Virus record (IMG/VR): IMGVR_UViG_3300032331_003307
Span: 1 to 36,127 of that record
DNA from: a virus
Length of the DNA stretch: 36,127 nt
Reading direction: 5' to 3' (one strand)
Below are positions 8,263-15,706 of the stretch, piece by piece. Both the position numbers and the translations under genes were made by a program. Within the stretch, counting starts at the first letter, position 1. Each line of letters begins with the position of its first letter. Under the pieces are notes generated by a model. It had not been told where the DNA came from and did not search any database. It worked only from the letters and a program-made list of their open reading frames with translations.

Positions 8263-8990
8263 GTACGCTAACCAGATTTAAGCTTACCAATAACAGCAAA
8301 GTAAGATTCAAGGCAAATCACTGTAACACTTTCAGTCTGAAGCAGGGAGCCGCCGAAGATGGCGGTACCTGCCCAGGAATGACAGAAGGACCAGGAGGCT
8401 GTGGAGATAAATGCTATGATAAGAATCTCAGGAAGCTCTACAAAGCATATGCTAGTGTAGAAGACCATAATACTCAGCTTGTGATCAACAGCTCTAAAGA
8501 TGATACATACAGCGTAATTAAAAACTCTGTAATATACTGGCTGCTAGGAGAGGGAAACAAACAACCCTATTTCCGCATCCATACAGGAGGAGACTTCTAT
8601 AGCGAAGAGTACGCCAGTTGCTGGGCTAGAGTAATGATGGAACATCCTGAGGTACAGTTCTGGGCATATACCCGCTCATTGTTTGCTGTGCCTATTCTCG
8701 CGGAGGTGAGCAACCTAACTTTGTATTTGAGTTGCGATCCTGTAAACAAAGATAAAGTTATTAAAGCCTACGATGACTATAAACATTATCCTAATGTAGC
8801 TATAGCCTGGATGGGTAACGAGATTCCTGAAAATTTATTTTCAGATAAAGCTTTTTTAGTTTGCCCTGAAGTCACGGGTAAGCTAAAAAATAAAAAGACG
8901 GAAGGTGCATGCTCTAGATGCAGAGCTTGTGTTGACCGCAAACTAAAAAACGGAAAAATAAGACACATACAGTTCCCTATCCACAGGTAA
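8259..8990 (+). CDS. GP88-like phage protein with conserved cysteines
   Basis: The start is the ATG overlapping the polymerase stop (ATGA), preceded by a GGAGTGGAAAGA purine stretch; an upstream in-frame start would sit inside polA. The 243-aa product has an N-terminal cysteine cluster (C38-PGMTEGPGGC48 and C52), the motif RIHTGGDFYSEEY, and a C-terminal cysteine cluster ACSRCRACVDR. This layout matches the phage Gene-product-88 family, of unknown biochemical function. The cysteines suggest a metal or Fe-S centre, which is inference. It ends the replication operon; the next gene begins after a 43-base gap. Confidence 0.75.
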   Translation: MSTLTRFKLTNNSKVRFKANHCNTFSLKQGAAEDGGTCPGMTEGPGGCGDKCYDKNLRKLYKAYASVEDHNTQLVINSSKDDTYSVIKNSVIYWLLGEGNKQPYFRIHTGGDFYSEEYASCWARVMMEHPEVQFWAYTRSLFAVPILAEVSNLTLYLSCDPVNKDKVIKAYDDYKHYPNVAIAWMGNEIPENLFSDKAFLVCPEVTGKLKNKKTEGACSRCRACVDRKLKNGKIRHIQFPIHR

Positions 8991-9033
8991 TATTCTGCAA
9001 TGGTGACTGTATAAAACAACAAAAACAATTAGT

Positions 9034-9318
9034 ATGACCAAGAAAACATCAGTAAAAAACAAATCCTGCACCACCAAGTGCACCACAAAAGCAACCTGCA
9101 CAAAGAGCCCTAAAGTTTATCGCCAAGGCGATTTGCGCTATGTAAAGATCGCCGACGTTAAGCACTACTTTGTGTCAGACCTGGTTGCTCGCAATGGGCG
9201 CGGATTTGTTGACCGCCTGAAGAAGAAGCCCGTGAAGCTGCGCATCAAGGATAACAACAACAGCCAAGAACGCCGGCTTGTTAGTGCTACAGAAGCACGT
9301 ACGTTAAAGCTAGTCTAA
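9034..9318 (+). CDS. 94-aa basic protein with Cys/Thr/Lys-rich N-terminus
   Basis: Begins with a low-complexity segment of Lys, Thr and Cys (KSCTTKCTTKATCTK), followed by a compact basic domain (YVKIADVKHYFVSDLVARNG, then RLKKKPVKLRI). The family is not recognised; the domain could bind nucleic acid. Arginine is encoded mainly by CGC/CGT and leucine often by CTG, unlike the AGA/AGG-rich neighbours, suggesting high expression. The leader is A/C-rich (AAAACAACAAAAACAATTAGT) with no SD. A perfect hairpin follows the stop. Confidence 0.7.
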   Translation: MTKKTSVKNKSCTTKCTTKATCTKSPKVYRQGDLRYVKIADVKHYFVSDLVARNGRGFVDRLKKKPVKLRIKDNNNSQERRLVSATEARTLKLV

Positions 9319-9325
9319 TTTCCCT

Positions 9326-9351
9326 CCAAATGTTCCCCCCAGAACATTTGG
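9326..9351 (+). other. Perfect 10-bp intergenic hairpin without U-tract
   Basis: CCAAATGTTC and GAACATTTGG are exact inverted repeats around a CCCCCA loop. The following bases (GTCGCAGAAAA) contain no T-run, so it is not an ordinary intrinsic terminator. It lies between two small genes of similar codon style, where it could stabilise or process the transcript, or be a protein-binding operator. Confidence 0.6.
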
Positions 9352-9397
9352 TCGCAGAAAACAACAACACACAACTCAGTAAACTACTAATATTATT

Positions 9398-9658
9398 ATG
9401 AACACATACAAAATCGAAATCGCAGACAAGACCGGACACACAACTGTAGCTGACCTGACGCTAGACCAGGCAGTAGACGGAATTCTGGAGCATGCCGAAA
9501 ACAATGCCCGTTGGGTATTCATTAACGGTGAAAAGTTTGAGTTCCAAGGAACCAACTATCGTGCAGAAGAGAACCTCCAAAAGCTTCGCGGCAAACTCGA
9601 AGCCGTTGAGGATCCCGCTGTGCTACTGACCGGCATTCTGATTGGCGGGCGTAAGTAA
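9398..9658 (+). CDS. 86-aa hypothetical protein, highly expressed type
   Basis: An 86-aa acidic protein starting MNTYKIEIADKTGHTTVADL, with a helical segment LDQAVDGILEHAENNARWVF and a strand pair VFINGEKFEFQGTNYRAEEN. No known domain is recognised. Its codon choice (CGT/CGC for Arg, frequent GCC/GAA) matches the preceding small gene and differs from the rest of the window. The long A/C-rich leader (AAACAACAACACACAACTC) lacks an SD. A strong terminator follows, so this gene and its neighbour probably form their own abundant transcript. Confidence 0.7.
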   Translation: MNTYKIEIADKTGHTTVADLTLDQAVDGILEHAENNARWVFINGEKFEFQGTNYRAEENLQKLRGKLEAVEDPAVLLTGILIGGRK

Positions 9659-9681
9659 GCCTGGACAGATCAAGCAAAATC

Positions 9682-9720
9682 AAACCCCCTGGTGAGCAAT
9701 CATCAGGGGGTTTCTTTTTA
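9682..9720 (+). terminator. Rho-independent terminator
   Basis: Stem AAACCCCCTG/CAGGGGGTTT around a 12-base loop (GTGAGCAATCAT) followed by a T-rich run (TTTCTTTTT). It closes the transcript of the two small genes upstream. A further tiny CCC-TTCG-GGG hairpin (9721-9730) lies immediately downstream. Confidence 0.9.
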
Positions 9721-9760
9721 CCCTTCGGGGGAGACATACTAATTATAAATAATAAACACT

Positions 9761-11860
9761 ATGGACCTACCTTATAAATCTTTTTTAAAAATAGCGAAAC
9801 AAACACAAACATTAAGCAAGCACGTCAAGACAATGGACGTGAGCATCGATAAATCTACTGAATATGTAGATAATCAATACGTACCTACAGTAAAAGTAGC
9901 GTACACAAGTCTACACTTCGATACGGTGGCAGACATGCACGCCTATTCTAAGTATCTGCCGATACCTACACATAAACTTAAAATAGCATCAGACCTCAGA
10001 TACCAAGATCTTGAATCAAACATAGCTCAACGTGGAGGCTGGGACAATACTCACGTTATGCAATTTTTAAGACAGGAGAGCTCTAAGGGCGAGCCTTCCG
10101 TAAAGCTTATCCCTGAAGAAACAGCGTATGCTTTTCGCCCTAATATAATCAAGATCGCTCCTATCGAGTATACAGAAGGAGACTATACATACAGAATTCT
10201 TACAAACCAGAGCAGTAAAAACTATAGTGCGCGTATTCGAGTTATAGCTAGAAACGATGAGCCTATTTACGATTACCTGGATAAAGGGTTTTTCGTAATG
10301 ACTGTTACCGAAAAATCTGACGAACTATCTAAGCCTGCTTTTGTTGTGTCAGATAGTTATGATGTAAATACTGCACATATTTTTATGATGTGTAAGATGC
10401 AACATAACCTAATCAGTATGCTGAAAGACGAGTGCTTTGTGAGTAAGTATGATGCAGAAATGACTAAGCTCAAAATGCTCAGAAAGCTAACTCCTGAGGC
10501 TAAAGCGTTATACTTGAAGCATTCAAAGGCGATTGATGAAGATTATCGCAAGAATACTACACTGGTAGTAGTTGGGAAATTACTTGCTGGCGAAATTGAA
10601 AAAACTACTATTAGAGAAGTGGAATTTTCAGCTACAACAGCGAAGTATGAGAATACTGAAATTGAAGCTGAGGATCTCATGACTGTACTGTCAAAAGACC
10701 TTGATTTTAATAGCGAGTTCGACATCTATGCCGTGGTTCAACTCTATGCTAATTATGCGAAAACGAACCTGGCCGCCAAGCGCTGGAGTTACACAGAAAT
10801 CCAGGACATTAATGCTGGTGCGAATGAGCTTAAACAGAAGAGTATACCCACGTTTAAAATCAACGGAATCGGTATATCTGCAGCAGTTTCTTATTCTGGG
10901 CAAAGGTACTTAAACAATATCAGGATTAACCATGACGAGGTAGCTCAGGCGATATCTCGCGCTTCCTGCTATAGATCAGCCGAAGACTATAGCCTGTTCC
11001 TCAAGAGCATCAGCCGCATGAGTATTAGGAGGCATGATATTATCGCGAATGGTCTACAGGTAAAGATTCACGCAGGCATGAGCGGAGATGAATACAGAGA
11101 AGCTACTCCCGGCCTAAACGCTCCTGCGCTTAAGTTTGTAATTGATAAGCAAGATAAACGTATCAAGCTGTATATTGATGAAAATCGACAAGTGCCTGTA
11201 GATATCAGCGGGCTGATCAAGAAGGTGCAGACGATCAACTCAAAAACAAACAATAGATCGTTTTACGATAAATCAGAAAACGCATATCAGTATATCAACA
11301 GAGATCATATCTGGGCAGCTAAAGAGCTTACCAAAGCCCTGATTGAGTTTACTACGTTCCCCGTGAAGTTTAAGAATTTGGAGGACGGTACAGTAGTCGA
11401 GAAAGATGAGGTACTGATATCTAAAGACGACGTCGCTAAACTGTTGAAGGTAGTTGATGACCAGAACAAAGCTAAAATCGAAAGATCTAAGCAGTTCTTG
11501 AGTACTGCAGTAAAGCTTACAGGAGCTGAAGAAATTGAGTTCTTGGGACAAAAGGCCTATAGGGTAAAGGGCGGCCTTAGAGAATACGCTATAGTCATTA
11601 GTAACGCCAAGGTCTATGATTATGAGACAAAACAATATCGCTGTATTGTTAATGACAGGCATTATAAAGGTGCAGGTTATGACGACGTAGCCAGCAGACT
11701 ATTGGCTCTCAAAAACGACTCGGTAATGCAAGATCATATCGGCACACTAAGAGGCCAGGCCCAGCCAGGAGCTGAGAACGCTCATAATGATTACAGACCT
11801 GAGCGCGACGTTCAGGACATAATCAGCCCAATCGTAGATAAGGCATTTGAAAAAGTATAA
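9761..11860 (+). CDS. 699-aa protein of unknown function, first gene of the JAMM/E1 operon
   Basis: A large soluble protein with no recognised catalytic motif. The N-terminal two thirds are mixed alpha/beta (HFDTVADMHAYSKYLPIP; FKINGIGISAAVSYSGQRYL). The C-terminal ~110 residues form what looks like a separate module (AVKLTGAEEIEFLGQKAYRV ... DDVASRLLALKNDSVM), ending in a flexible tail. I recall similar C-terminal modules in other phage proteins but cannot assign a function. The leader contains TATAAATA (9744-9751) and no SD. It is followed after 2 bases by the JAMM gene, then the E1-like gene, so it could be a substrate or partner of that pair; this is inference. There is no C-terminal Gly-Gly. 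Confidence 0.8.
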   Translation: MDLPYKSFLKIAKQTQTLSKHVKTMDVSIDKSTEYVDNQYVPTVKVAYTSLHFDTVADMHAYSKYLPIPTHKLKIASDLRYQDLESNIAQRGGWDNTHVMQFLRQESSKGEPSVKLIPEETAYAFRPNIIKIAPIEYTEGDYTYRILTNQSSKNYSARIRVIARNDEPIYDYLDKGFFVMTVTEKSDELSKPAFVVSDSYDVNTAHIFMMCKMQHNLISMLKDECFVSKYDAEMTKLKMLRKLTPEAKALYLKHSKAIDEDYRKNTTLVVVGKLLAGEIEKTTIREVEFSATTAKYENTEIEAEDLMTVLSKDLDFNSEFDIYAVVQLYANYAKTNLAAKRWSYTEIQDINAGANELKQKSIPTFKINGIGISAAVSYSGQRYLNNIRINHDEVAQAISRASCYRSAEDYSLFLKSISRMSIRRHDIIANGLQVKIHAGMSGDEYREATPGLNAPALKFVIDKQDKRIKLYIDENRQVPVDISGLIKKVQTINSKTNNRSFYDKSENAYQYINRDHIWAAKELTKALIEFTTFPVKFKNLEDGTVVEKDEVLISKDDVAKLLKVVDDQNKAKIERSKQFLSTAVKLTGAEEIEFLGQKAYRVKGGLREYAIVISNAKVYDYETKQYRCIVNDRHYKGAGYDDVASRLLALKNDSVMQDHIGTLRGQAQPGAENAHNDYRPERDVQDIISPIVDKAFEKV

Positions 11861-11862
11861 TT

Positions 11863-12297
11863 ATGTATATATTTAGATACGGCATAGAGTCATTCGTCAA
11901 AGCTATATTAAAAGCTTCTGAAGAATGTGCCAGCACACAAGAGGAGGAGGGCGGCTTGATCCTAGAGAAAGAAAGCGTCTATGAATTCGTGAGGGTGAAA
12001 AATCTTTACGAAGGAACAGACAGGGCTTCAGGATTGTATGAGACAGATCAAGAGGAATTGTCTCAATTAGTGTTCTCAAGAATATGTAAAGGCTGGAAGA
12101 TGCACGCCAGCTTTCATACTCATCCATCATTCAGCCCTACTCCCAGCAGCCTTGATCTTGATAAACTGTTCCAGGGCTTCAGATACAACATAATATGGTC
12201 ACCAGTACATAGAACCTTTTCCTATTCTCAATGGATTGGAGAAGATTCTTACGTTACGTATTTACCAATTAAAACACTAGAAAAACTTAGCAAATAA
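11863..12297 (+). CDS. JAB/MPN (JAMM) metalloprotease-like protein
   Basis: A 144-aa single-domain protein with a complete JAMM zinc signature: H85-T-H87, then seven residues, S95-x2-D98 (FHTHPSFSPTPSSLD), with an upstream glutamate candidate in EEEGG (E29). JAMM proteins in eukaryotes and bacteria cleave ubiquitin-like modifiers or process sulphur-carrier-like proteins; some phage versions are tail-assembly peptidases. Here the gene is not in a tail operon. It is sandwiched between the 699-aa gene and an E1-like gene (2-base and 1-base gaps), the combination seen in bacterial ubiquitin-like conjugation or deconjugation loci. The active-site motif is seen; the substrate is unknown. Confidence 0.88.
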   Translation: MYIFRYGIESFVKAILKASEECASTQEEEGGLILEKESVYEFVRVKNLYEGTDRASGLYETDQEELSQLVFSRICKGWKMHASFHTHPSFSPTPSSLDLDKLFQGFRYNIIWSPVHRTFSYSQWIGEDSYVTYLPIKTLEKLSK

Positions 12298-12298
12298 C

Positions 12299-12895
12299 AT
12301 GAAATTAGACAAAATTGCTATTGCAGGCGCAGGCGGTATCGGCTCTAATCTACTAGGCATATTGTTTGATTATGGCTACAACCGTAAACAGTTCAGCTAT
12401 ATGGATACCGAAGTGGATATCTATGATGATGATACTGTGGACATTAAGAACCTGCTTCATCAAAACTTTAAAATTGATGATGTAGGTAAACATAAAGTAA
12501 AAGTGCTTGAAGATAAGTATATTGTTCATGGTATTACTCGTAGAATGACAGTGGATGACTTCAGTAAATACAATGTCATCTTCAGCTGTGTAGATAGCAT
12601 GGCATTCAGGAAAAGCCTGTACGAGTATGGCTGGAGCACTAGTAAAGATGAGCTATTCTGGGTTGACGGCAGATGCACCAGCAGGCAAGGTGCATTGTTG
12701 ACATCAGATGCGCTTAAACCCGCGCTAGAGCCGTTTATTAATGATTCGCAGGAAGAAGGCGGTTGTCTTCTAGCCTACGAGAAAGAGCAGAACATCAGTC
12801 ATACGCTGCCCACAGTGGTTGCCGCTATGATGGTGCAAGCATACCTGAATAAGCTTAGAGGTCAGCAGACGTTTAAATCAGTATTCATGGTCTGA
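12299..12895 (+). CDS. E1/ThiF/MoeB-like adenylyltransferase
   Basis: A 198-aa Rossmann-type adenylating enzyme. It shows the nucleotide loop GAGGIGSN (10-17), then DIYDDDTVDIKNLLHQNF, which corresponds to the E1 pattern D-x-D-x-V...N-x-x-R-Q with His in place of the Arg, and DVGKHK with the conserved lysine. FSCVDSMAFR matches the later D/R motif. There is no CxxC zinc pair. Cysteines C97, C126 (WVDGRC) and C156 (EEGGC) are present; one of the last two could carry a thioester. Family role: ATP-dependent adenylation of a C-terminal Gly of a ubiquitin-like or sulphur-carrier protein. Its tight linkage to a JAMM gene suggests a modifier system, but no modifier is evident in the operon. Confidence 0.87.
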   Translation: MKLDKIAIAGAGGIGSNLLGILFDYGYNRKQFSYMDTEVDIYDDDTVDIKNLLHQNFKIDDVGKHKVKVLEDKYIVHGITRRMTVDDFSKYNVIFSCVDSMAFRKSLYEYGWSTSKDELFWVDGRCTSRQGALLTSDALKPALEPFINDSQEEGGCLLAYEKEQNISHTLPTVVAAMMVQAYLNKLRGQQTFKSVFMV

Positions 12896-13164
12896 TGATC
12901 TGTAAAAAACATAAAGATACACAGAAAAAACTTGCTGAAGAACATTTAGTGCATATCCTTGAAAAGACATGCTTGTCGCTAAATATAAGATTAGAGGAAT
13001 GGAACCTCGACAAAGAGCTGTTCGTAGCTATTGTCACAAATCCGAAAGTAGATTCAGCAGCAGTACGCCACAATCTAGCTATGTACGACACATGCTATGA
13101 TATGGCAAAAAAATTGAACATTAAGATAAATACAAATCTTAAATGGTTCACAAACATCAACTAA
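12895..13164 (+). CDS. 89-aa helical protein, last gene of the JAMM/E1 operon
   Basis: Its ATG overlaps the E1-like stop (TGATG), implying coupled translation. The product is largely helical (KLAEEHLVHILEKTCLSLNI; AAVRHNLAMYDTCYDMAKKL) with three cysteines after the N-terminal MIC. It does not look like a beta-grasp ubiquitin fold and has no C-terminal Gly-Gly (it ends TNIN), so it is unlikely to be the modifier. It might be an accessory or adaptor of the E1-like protein. Function unknown. Confidence 0.65.
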   Translation: MICKKHKDTQKKLAEEHLVHILEKTCLSLNIRLEEWNLDKELFVAIVTNPKVDSAAVRHNLAMYDTCYDMAKKLNIKINTNLKWFTNIN

Positions 13165-13193
13165 ACTAGAAACTAAACTAAAACTAAACTAAA
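13161..13193 (+). repeat. CTAAA tandem-like repeat leader
   Basis: Six CTAAA-like units (variants CTAAA, CTAGAAA, CTAAAA) span the stop of the upstream gene and the whole 33-base gap before the gp32-like gene. The result is an A-rich, unstructured leader with no SD, of the sort seen before the better-expressed genes here. It may act as a translation enhancer. Confidence 0.55.
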
Positions 13194-13197
13194 TTAT

Positions 13198-14265
13198 ATG
13201 GCTATTATCGCACCATCACTAAAATTCGAAGGCTCTGACTTAAACCTCTCGCAATCCGCATCAGCGTATCTCAATGAGAATGTAAGAAAGGCTGTCTTTA
13301 ACAAAAGCACAAACAAAGATGGCGCCTACCTGTATTTTCTTCCTGCCTACAAGGCGGATTATGCAGGCAACGGCGTTTGGTACAAGAAGATCTACATCCG
13401 TGACAATTTTGGCACAAACTACAAGGAAAAGTATTTTGTAGCTAACCGCGCCACGGACCCTGCAGAGTACTTTGCAAATAACTTCAGGGTGCTTTATCCT
13501 GAAGATGCTAAAGTGGTAGATCAGGACGTTAACGGCAAAAAGTTCAAGAAGTATCCAAATTATGGTCGTGCGACTGAGCGTGTGCTGTTCAATGTTGCGT
13601 TCTCTCAGAATCTTTCTGCCGGGGCGCATGTGCTTGACCTGCCTCTCAGGAATGGCGCAGACAACCTGATGAACTGGCTGGAAGGCCTGGACATGCATGG
13701 TAAGGCTCGCCAGCCAATCAATCATCCTTCGCATTGTGTTCCTGTGTTTGTTAAGCTCAAGGAAAACAGTGCAAATCCATGGATGATTCAGGTAGAAGGC
13801 AATGAGGCTGTATCATTGCCTGAACAGCTCGCCGACAGCGAGTATCTGTACAATCTGGACGAAATCCTGGTAACCAAGACAAAGGAAGATATTATCGCAA
13901 AACTTCGTGAGATGTATTCTTCTGAAGTTTTTGATGACTGTATGGATGGTTTCCCTGGACTGACTAGAGCCTCCTCGCAAGGGGCAGTAGTCACGAAAGC
14001 TGCAACCACATCACGCCCAGCCGCAAGAGAAGAGCAAGTCGCTCAACCTGCTGCACCTAAACAATTAGCTCCAGTTATTGATATCCCGAGGGCTACAATA
14101 GATATTCCTAAGGCAAATATCTCTGCTCCTGTAGCTGCAGTGAATCCTCCTGTAGCTGCAATAAATACACCTACTGCAGCAGATATCGCAAGTTTACCTG
14201 CTAATCCAATGGCGAGTGCGCGGTTATCTAGGGAAGAAGCATTACGTTTCATCAGCCAAGAATAA
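13198..14265 (+). CDS. Single-stranded DNA-binding protein (gp32-like)
   Basis: A 355-aa protein directly before UvsX. The N-terminal ~240 residues form a beta-rich, aromatic- and lysine-containing domain (YLYFLPAYKADYAGNGVWYK; KIYIRDNFGTNYKEKYF), similar in layout to gp32-type proteins. The last ~90 residues are Ala/Pro-rich with repeated IDIP and PVAA units, then a short acidic end (SREEALRFISQE), like the flexible acidic tail SSBs use to recruit partners. No gp32 zinc motif is visible. It would coat ssDNA and load UvsX. Codons are more CGN-rich than in its neighbours, and the leader is A-rich, consistent with the high expression of an SSB. Function is inferred from architecture and position. 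Confidence 0.62.
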   Translation: MAIIAPSLKFEGSDLNLSQSASAYLNENVRKAVFNKSTNKDGAYLYFLPAYKADYAGNGVWYKKIYIRDNFGTNYKEKYFVANRATDPAEYFANNFRVLYPEDAKVVDQDVNGKKFKKYPNYGRATERVLFNVAFSQNLSAGAHVLDLPLRNGADNLMNWLEGLDMHGKARQPINHPSHCVPVFVKLKENSANPWMIQVEGNEAVSLPEQLADSEYLYNLDEILVTKTKEDIIAKLREMYSSEVFDDCMDGFPGLTRASSQGAVVTKAATTSRPAAREEQVAQPAAPKQLAPVIDIPRATIDIPKANISAPVAAVNPPVAAINTPTAADIASLPANPMASARLSREEALRFISQE

Positions 14266-14278
14266 CAATATATAAACT

Positions 14279-15505
14279 ATGGATTTTGACGGGTATTTTA
14301 ATTCAGTAAAGAAAAGTTTCGAGAAAACGTTTAAATCTGGCGGAGTAGCGCTTGAATTAAATACCGTAGATAAAGAGTTACCTCCAACAGGGATTATACT
14401 AGATAATCCTCTGTTGGAGTATGCATTCGACCGGCGCTTTATGGCGTACGGTCGGTGCTATCTCATCTATGGTAAAAAAGGTTGTAGTAAAACAACCATG
14501 TTGTTTGATCTAGCCAAGATATTCCAGAAGGCTGGAGGGCGTATGGTCTGGGTAGAGACAGAAAATGCTCCAGACTTCAGATATATGGAACTGCAGGGTG
14601 TCGACCCTACCAAAGTACACTATCACAACCCTAAATCTCTTGAGGAGGCTCTGACGTTGTGTCAGAACATCATCGAGAATTTTAGTAAGTACAGTGATGG
14701 TAAAACTCCGCTGCTTGTGGCTCTAGACAGTATCGCGGGAGGCTGTCCAGAGTATGAGCGTGAGCAGGACGTGGTAGGCCAGACCAAGGTAGGCGAGCAT
14801 GCTAAACTCATGAGCGCCTTCTATCGCAGGATCACGCCATATCTAGAATGCGAGAATATGGTGTTCGTTGCCACCAATCAGCTGAAAGAGCAGATTGGTG
14901 GAATGGGAGGCTTCGGGCAGGAAAAGCCTGAAGCATTGATCGGTGGCGATGCCCAGAGGTTCAACAGCACCTATCAGTTCAAGGTGGCCAGGATCAAAGA
15001 CAATCTGGAAGAAGATCATATGGGCGTAAAGCGCAAGGCAGGCTCTACGCACACTCTTGTAGTCAAGCGTAATAAGCTTGGGCGCGAGGGAAACAGTCAG
15101 AAGATTGAGTTTGATATCCACATCAAGGGAGGCATCGACTGGTACTCTCCTTTGGTGCGCCTTCTGGCTGAAGATTATCCTGCTCTTGTAGGAAAGTCTG
15201 GAGGATGGTATACTTGGAAGACCGAGGGTACCTCCTTTAGCATAGATGTTGAGGGAGTGCCCACAGACGGTGTGATAGATGTTAACAAGAAGTTTAGAGA
15301 GCATGAGCTTGGTTATATTATTAAAAACAGTCATGCCGCGAAAGAAATGATTCGCGATGCCTTTGCTGTTCCTCCAATGCATAATACTAGCGTAGAAAAA
15401 GAGATTGAAAAAGCTAACAAAGCTAAAAGAAAACGCGCCAGCGAACTCGAGGAGCAGGTTGAAGATATGGTGCACGAGCTGGAGCAGAGATCAAAGATAC
15501 TATAA
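14279..15505 (+). CDS. uvsX: UvsX/RecA-like recombinase
   Basis: A 408-aa RecA-fold strand-exchange protein. Walker A is GKKGCSKT (65-72); a catalytic Glu follows in VWVETENAPD; Walker B is LLVALDSIAGG near 143-153; FVATNQLKEQIGGMGGFG corresponds to the DNA-binding loop region after motif Q. The C-terminal ~40 residues are a charged helix. It forms filaments on ssDNA and drives recombination-dependent replication with the gp32-like protein upstream. The start is SD-less (AACAATATATAAACTATGG). Length is close to T4 UvsX. Confidence 0.93.
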   Translation: MDFDGYFNSVKKSFEKTFKSGGVALELNTVDKELPPTGIILDNPLLEYAFDRRFMAYGRCYLIYGKKGCSKTTMLFDLAKIFQKAGGRMVWVETENAPDFRYMELQGVDPTKVHYHNPKSLEEALTLCQNIIENFSKYSDGKTPLLVALDSIAGGCPEYEREQDVVGQTKVGEHAKLMSAFYRRITPYLECENMVFVATNQLKEQIGGMGGFGQEKPEALIGGDAQRFNSTYQFKVARIKDNLEEDHMGVKRKAGSTHTLVVKRNKLGREGNSQKIEFDIHIKGGIDWYSPLVRLLAEDYPALVGKSGGWYTWKTEGTSFSIDVEGVPTDGVIDVNKKFREHELGYIIKNSHAAKEMIRDAFAVPPMHNTSVEKEIEKANKAKRKRASELEEQVEDMVHELEQRSKIL

Positions 15506-15515
15506 TTGTTAGACG

Positions 15516-15704
15516 ATGAGTACGGAATATCTTAAGAAGCTTGAAGAAATTCAAAAATTGATAAGTAAAATGGATCTTCCTGCTTATCGTAAAACAGTTA
15601 AGCACAATGACGATGCCAGGTGGCTTAAGAATAATCTAGCGGTAAAAAACGCTAGCCACAAACACTACAAAGAAGTTATGCTGTTGTTGGAGAACTTAAT
15701 CTAA
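15516..15704 (+). CDS. 62-aa helical hypothetical protein
   Basis: Starts 10 bases after uvsX and ends 2 bases before the resolvase gene. The sequence is a charged helical peptide (MSTEYLKKLEEIQKLISKMD; NASHKHYKEVMLLLENLI). No family is recognised. Its position between uvsX and a Holliday-junction resolvase suggests a recombination accessory role, which is only inference. Confidence 0.55.
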   Translation: MSTEYLKKLEEIQKLISKMDLPAYRKTVKHNDDARWLKNNLAVKNASHKHYKEVMLLLENLI

Positions 15705-15706
15705 TT

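Noticed and set aside
9744-9751. TATAAATA identical to the T4 late promoter consensus
   Set aside because: A single intergenic match; the same octamer also occurs inside coding sequence (near 23049), so in this A/T-rich DNA it is not convincing. It is mentioned only as context for the 699-aa gene.
12895-13164. The 89-aa protein as the ubiquitin-like modifier of the JAMM/E1 operon
   Set aside because: It looks all-helical and lacks a C-terminal glycine, so it does not fit a beta-grasp modifier.
13261-13734. Minus-strand open frame (157 aa) inside the gp32-like gene
   Set aside because: Shadow of a strongly coding plus-strand gene; no domain or start context.
14843-15475. Long minus-strand open frame (210 aa) inside uvsX
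   Set aside because: It lies wholly opposite a well-supported recombinase gene, has low-complexity Phe/Ser composition and no recognisable domain.
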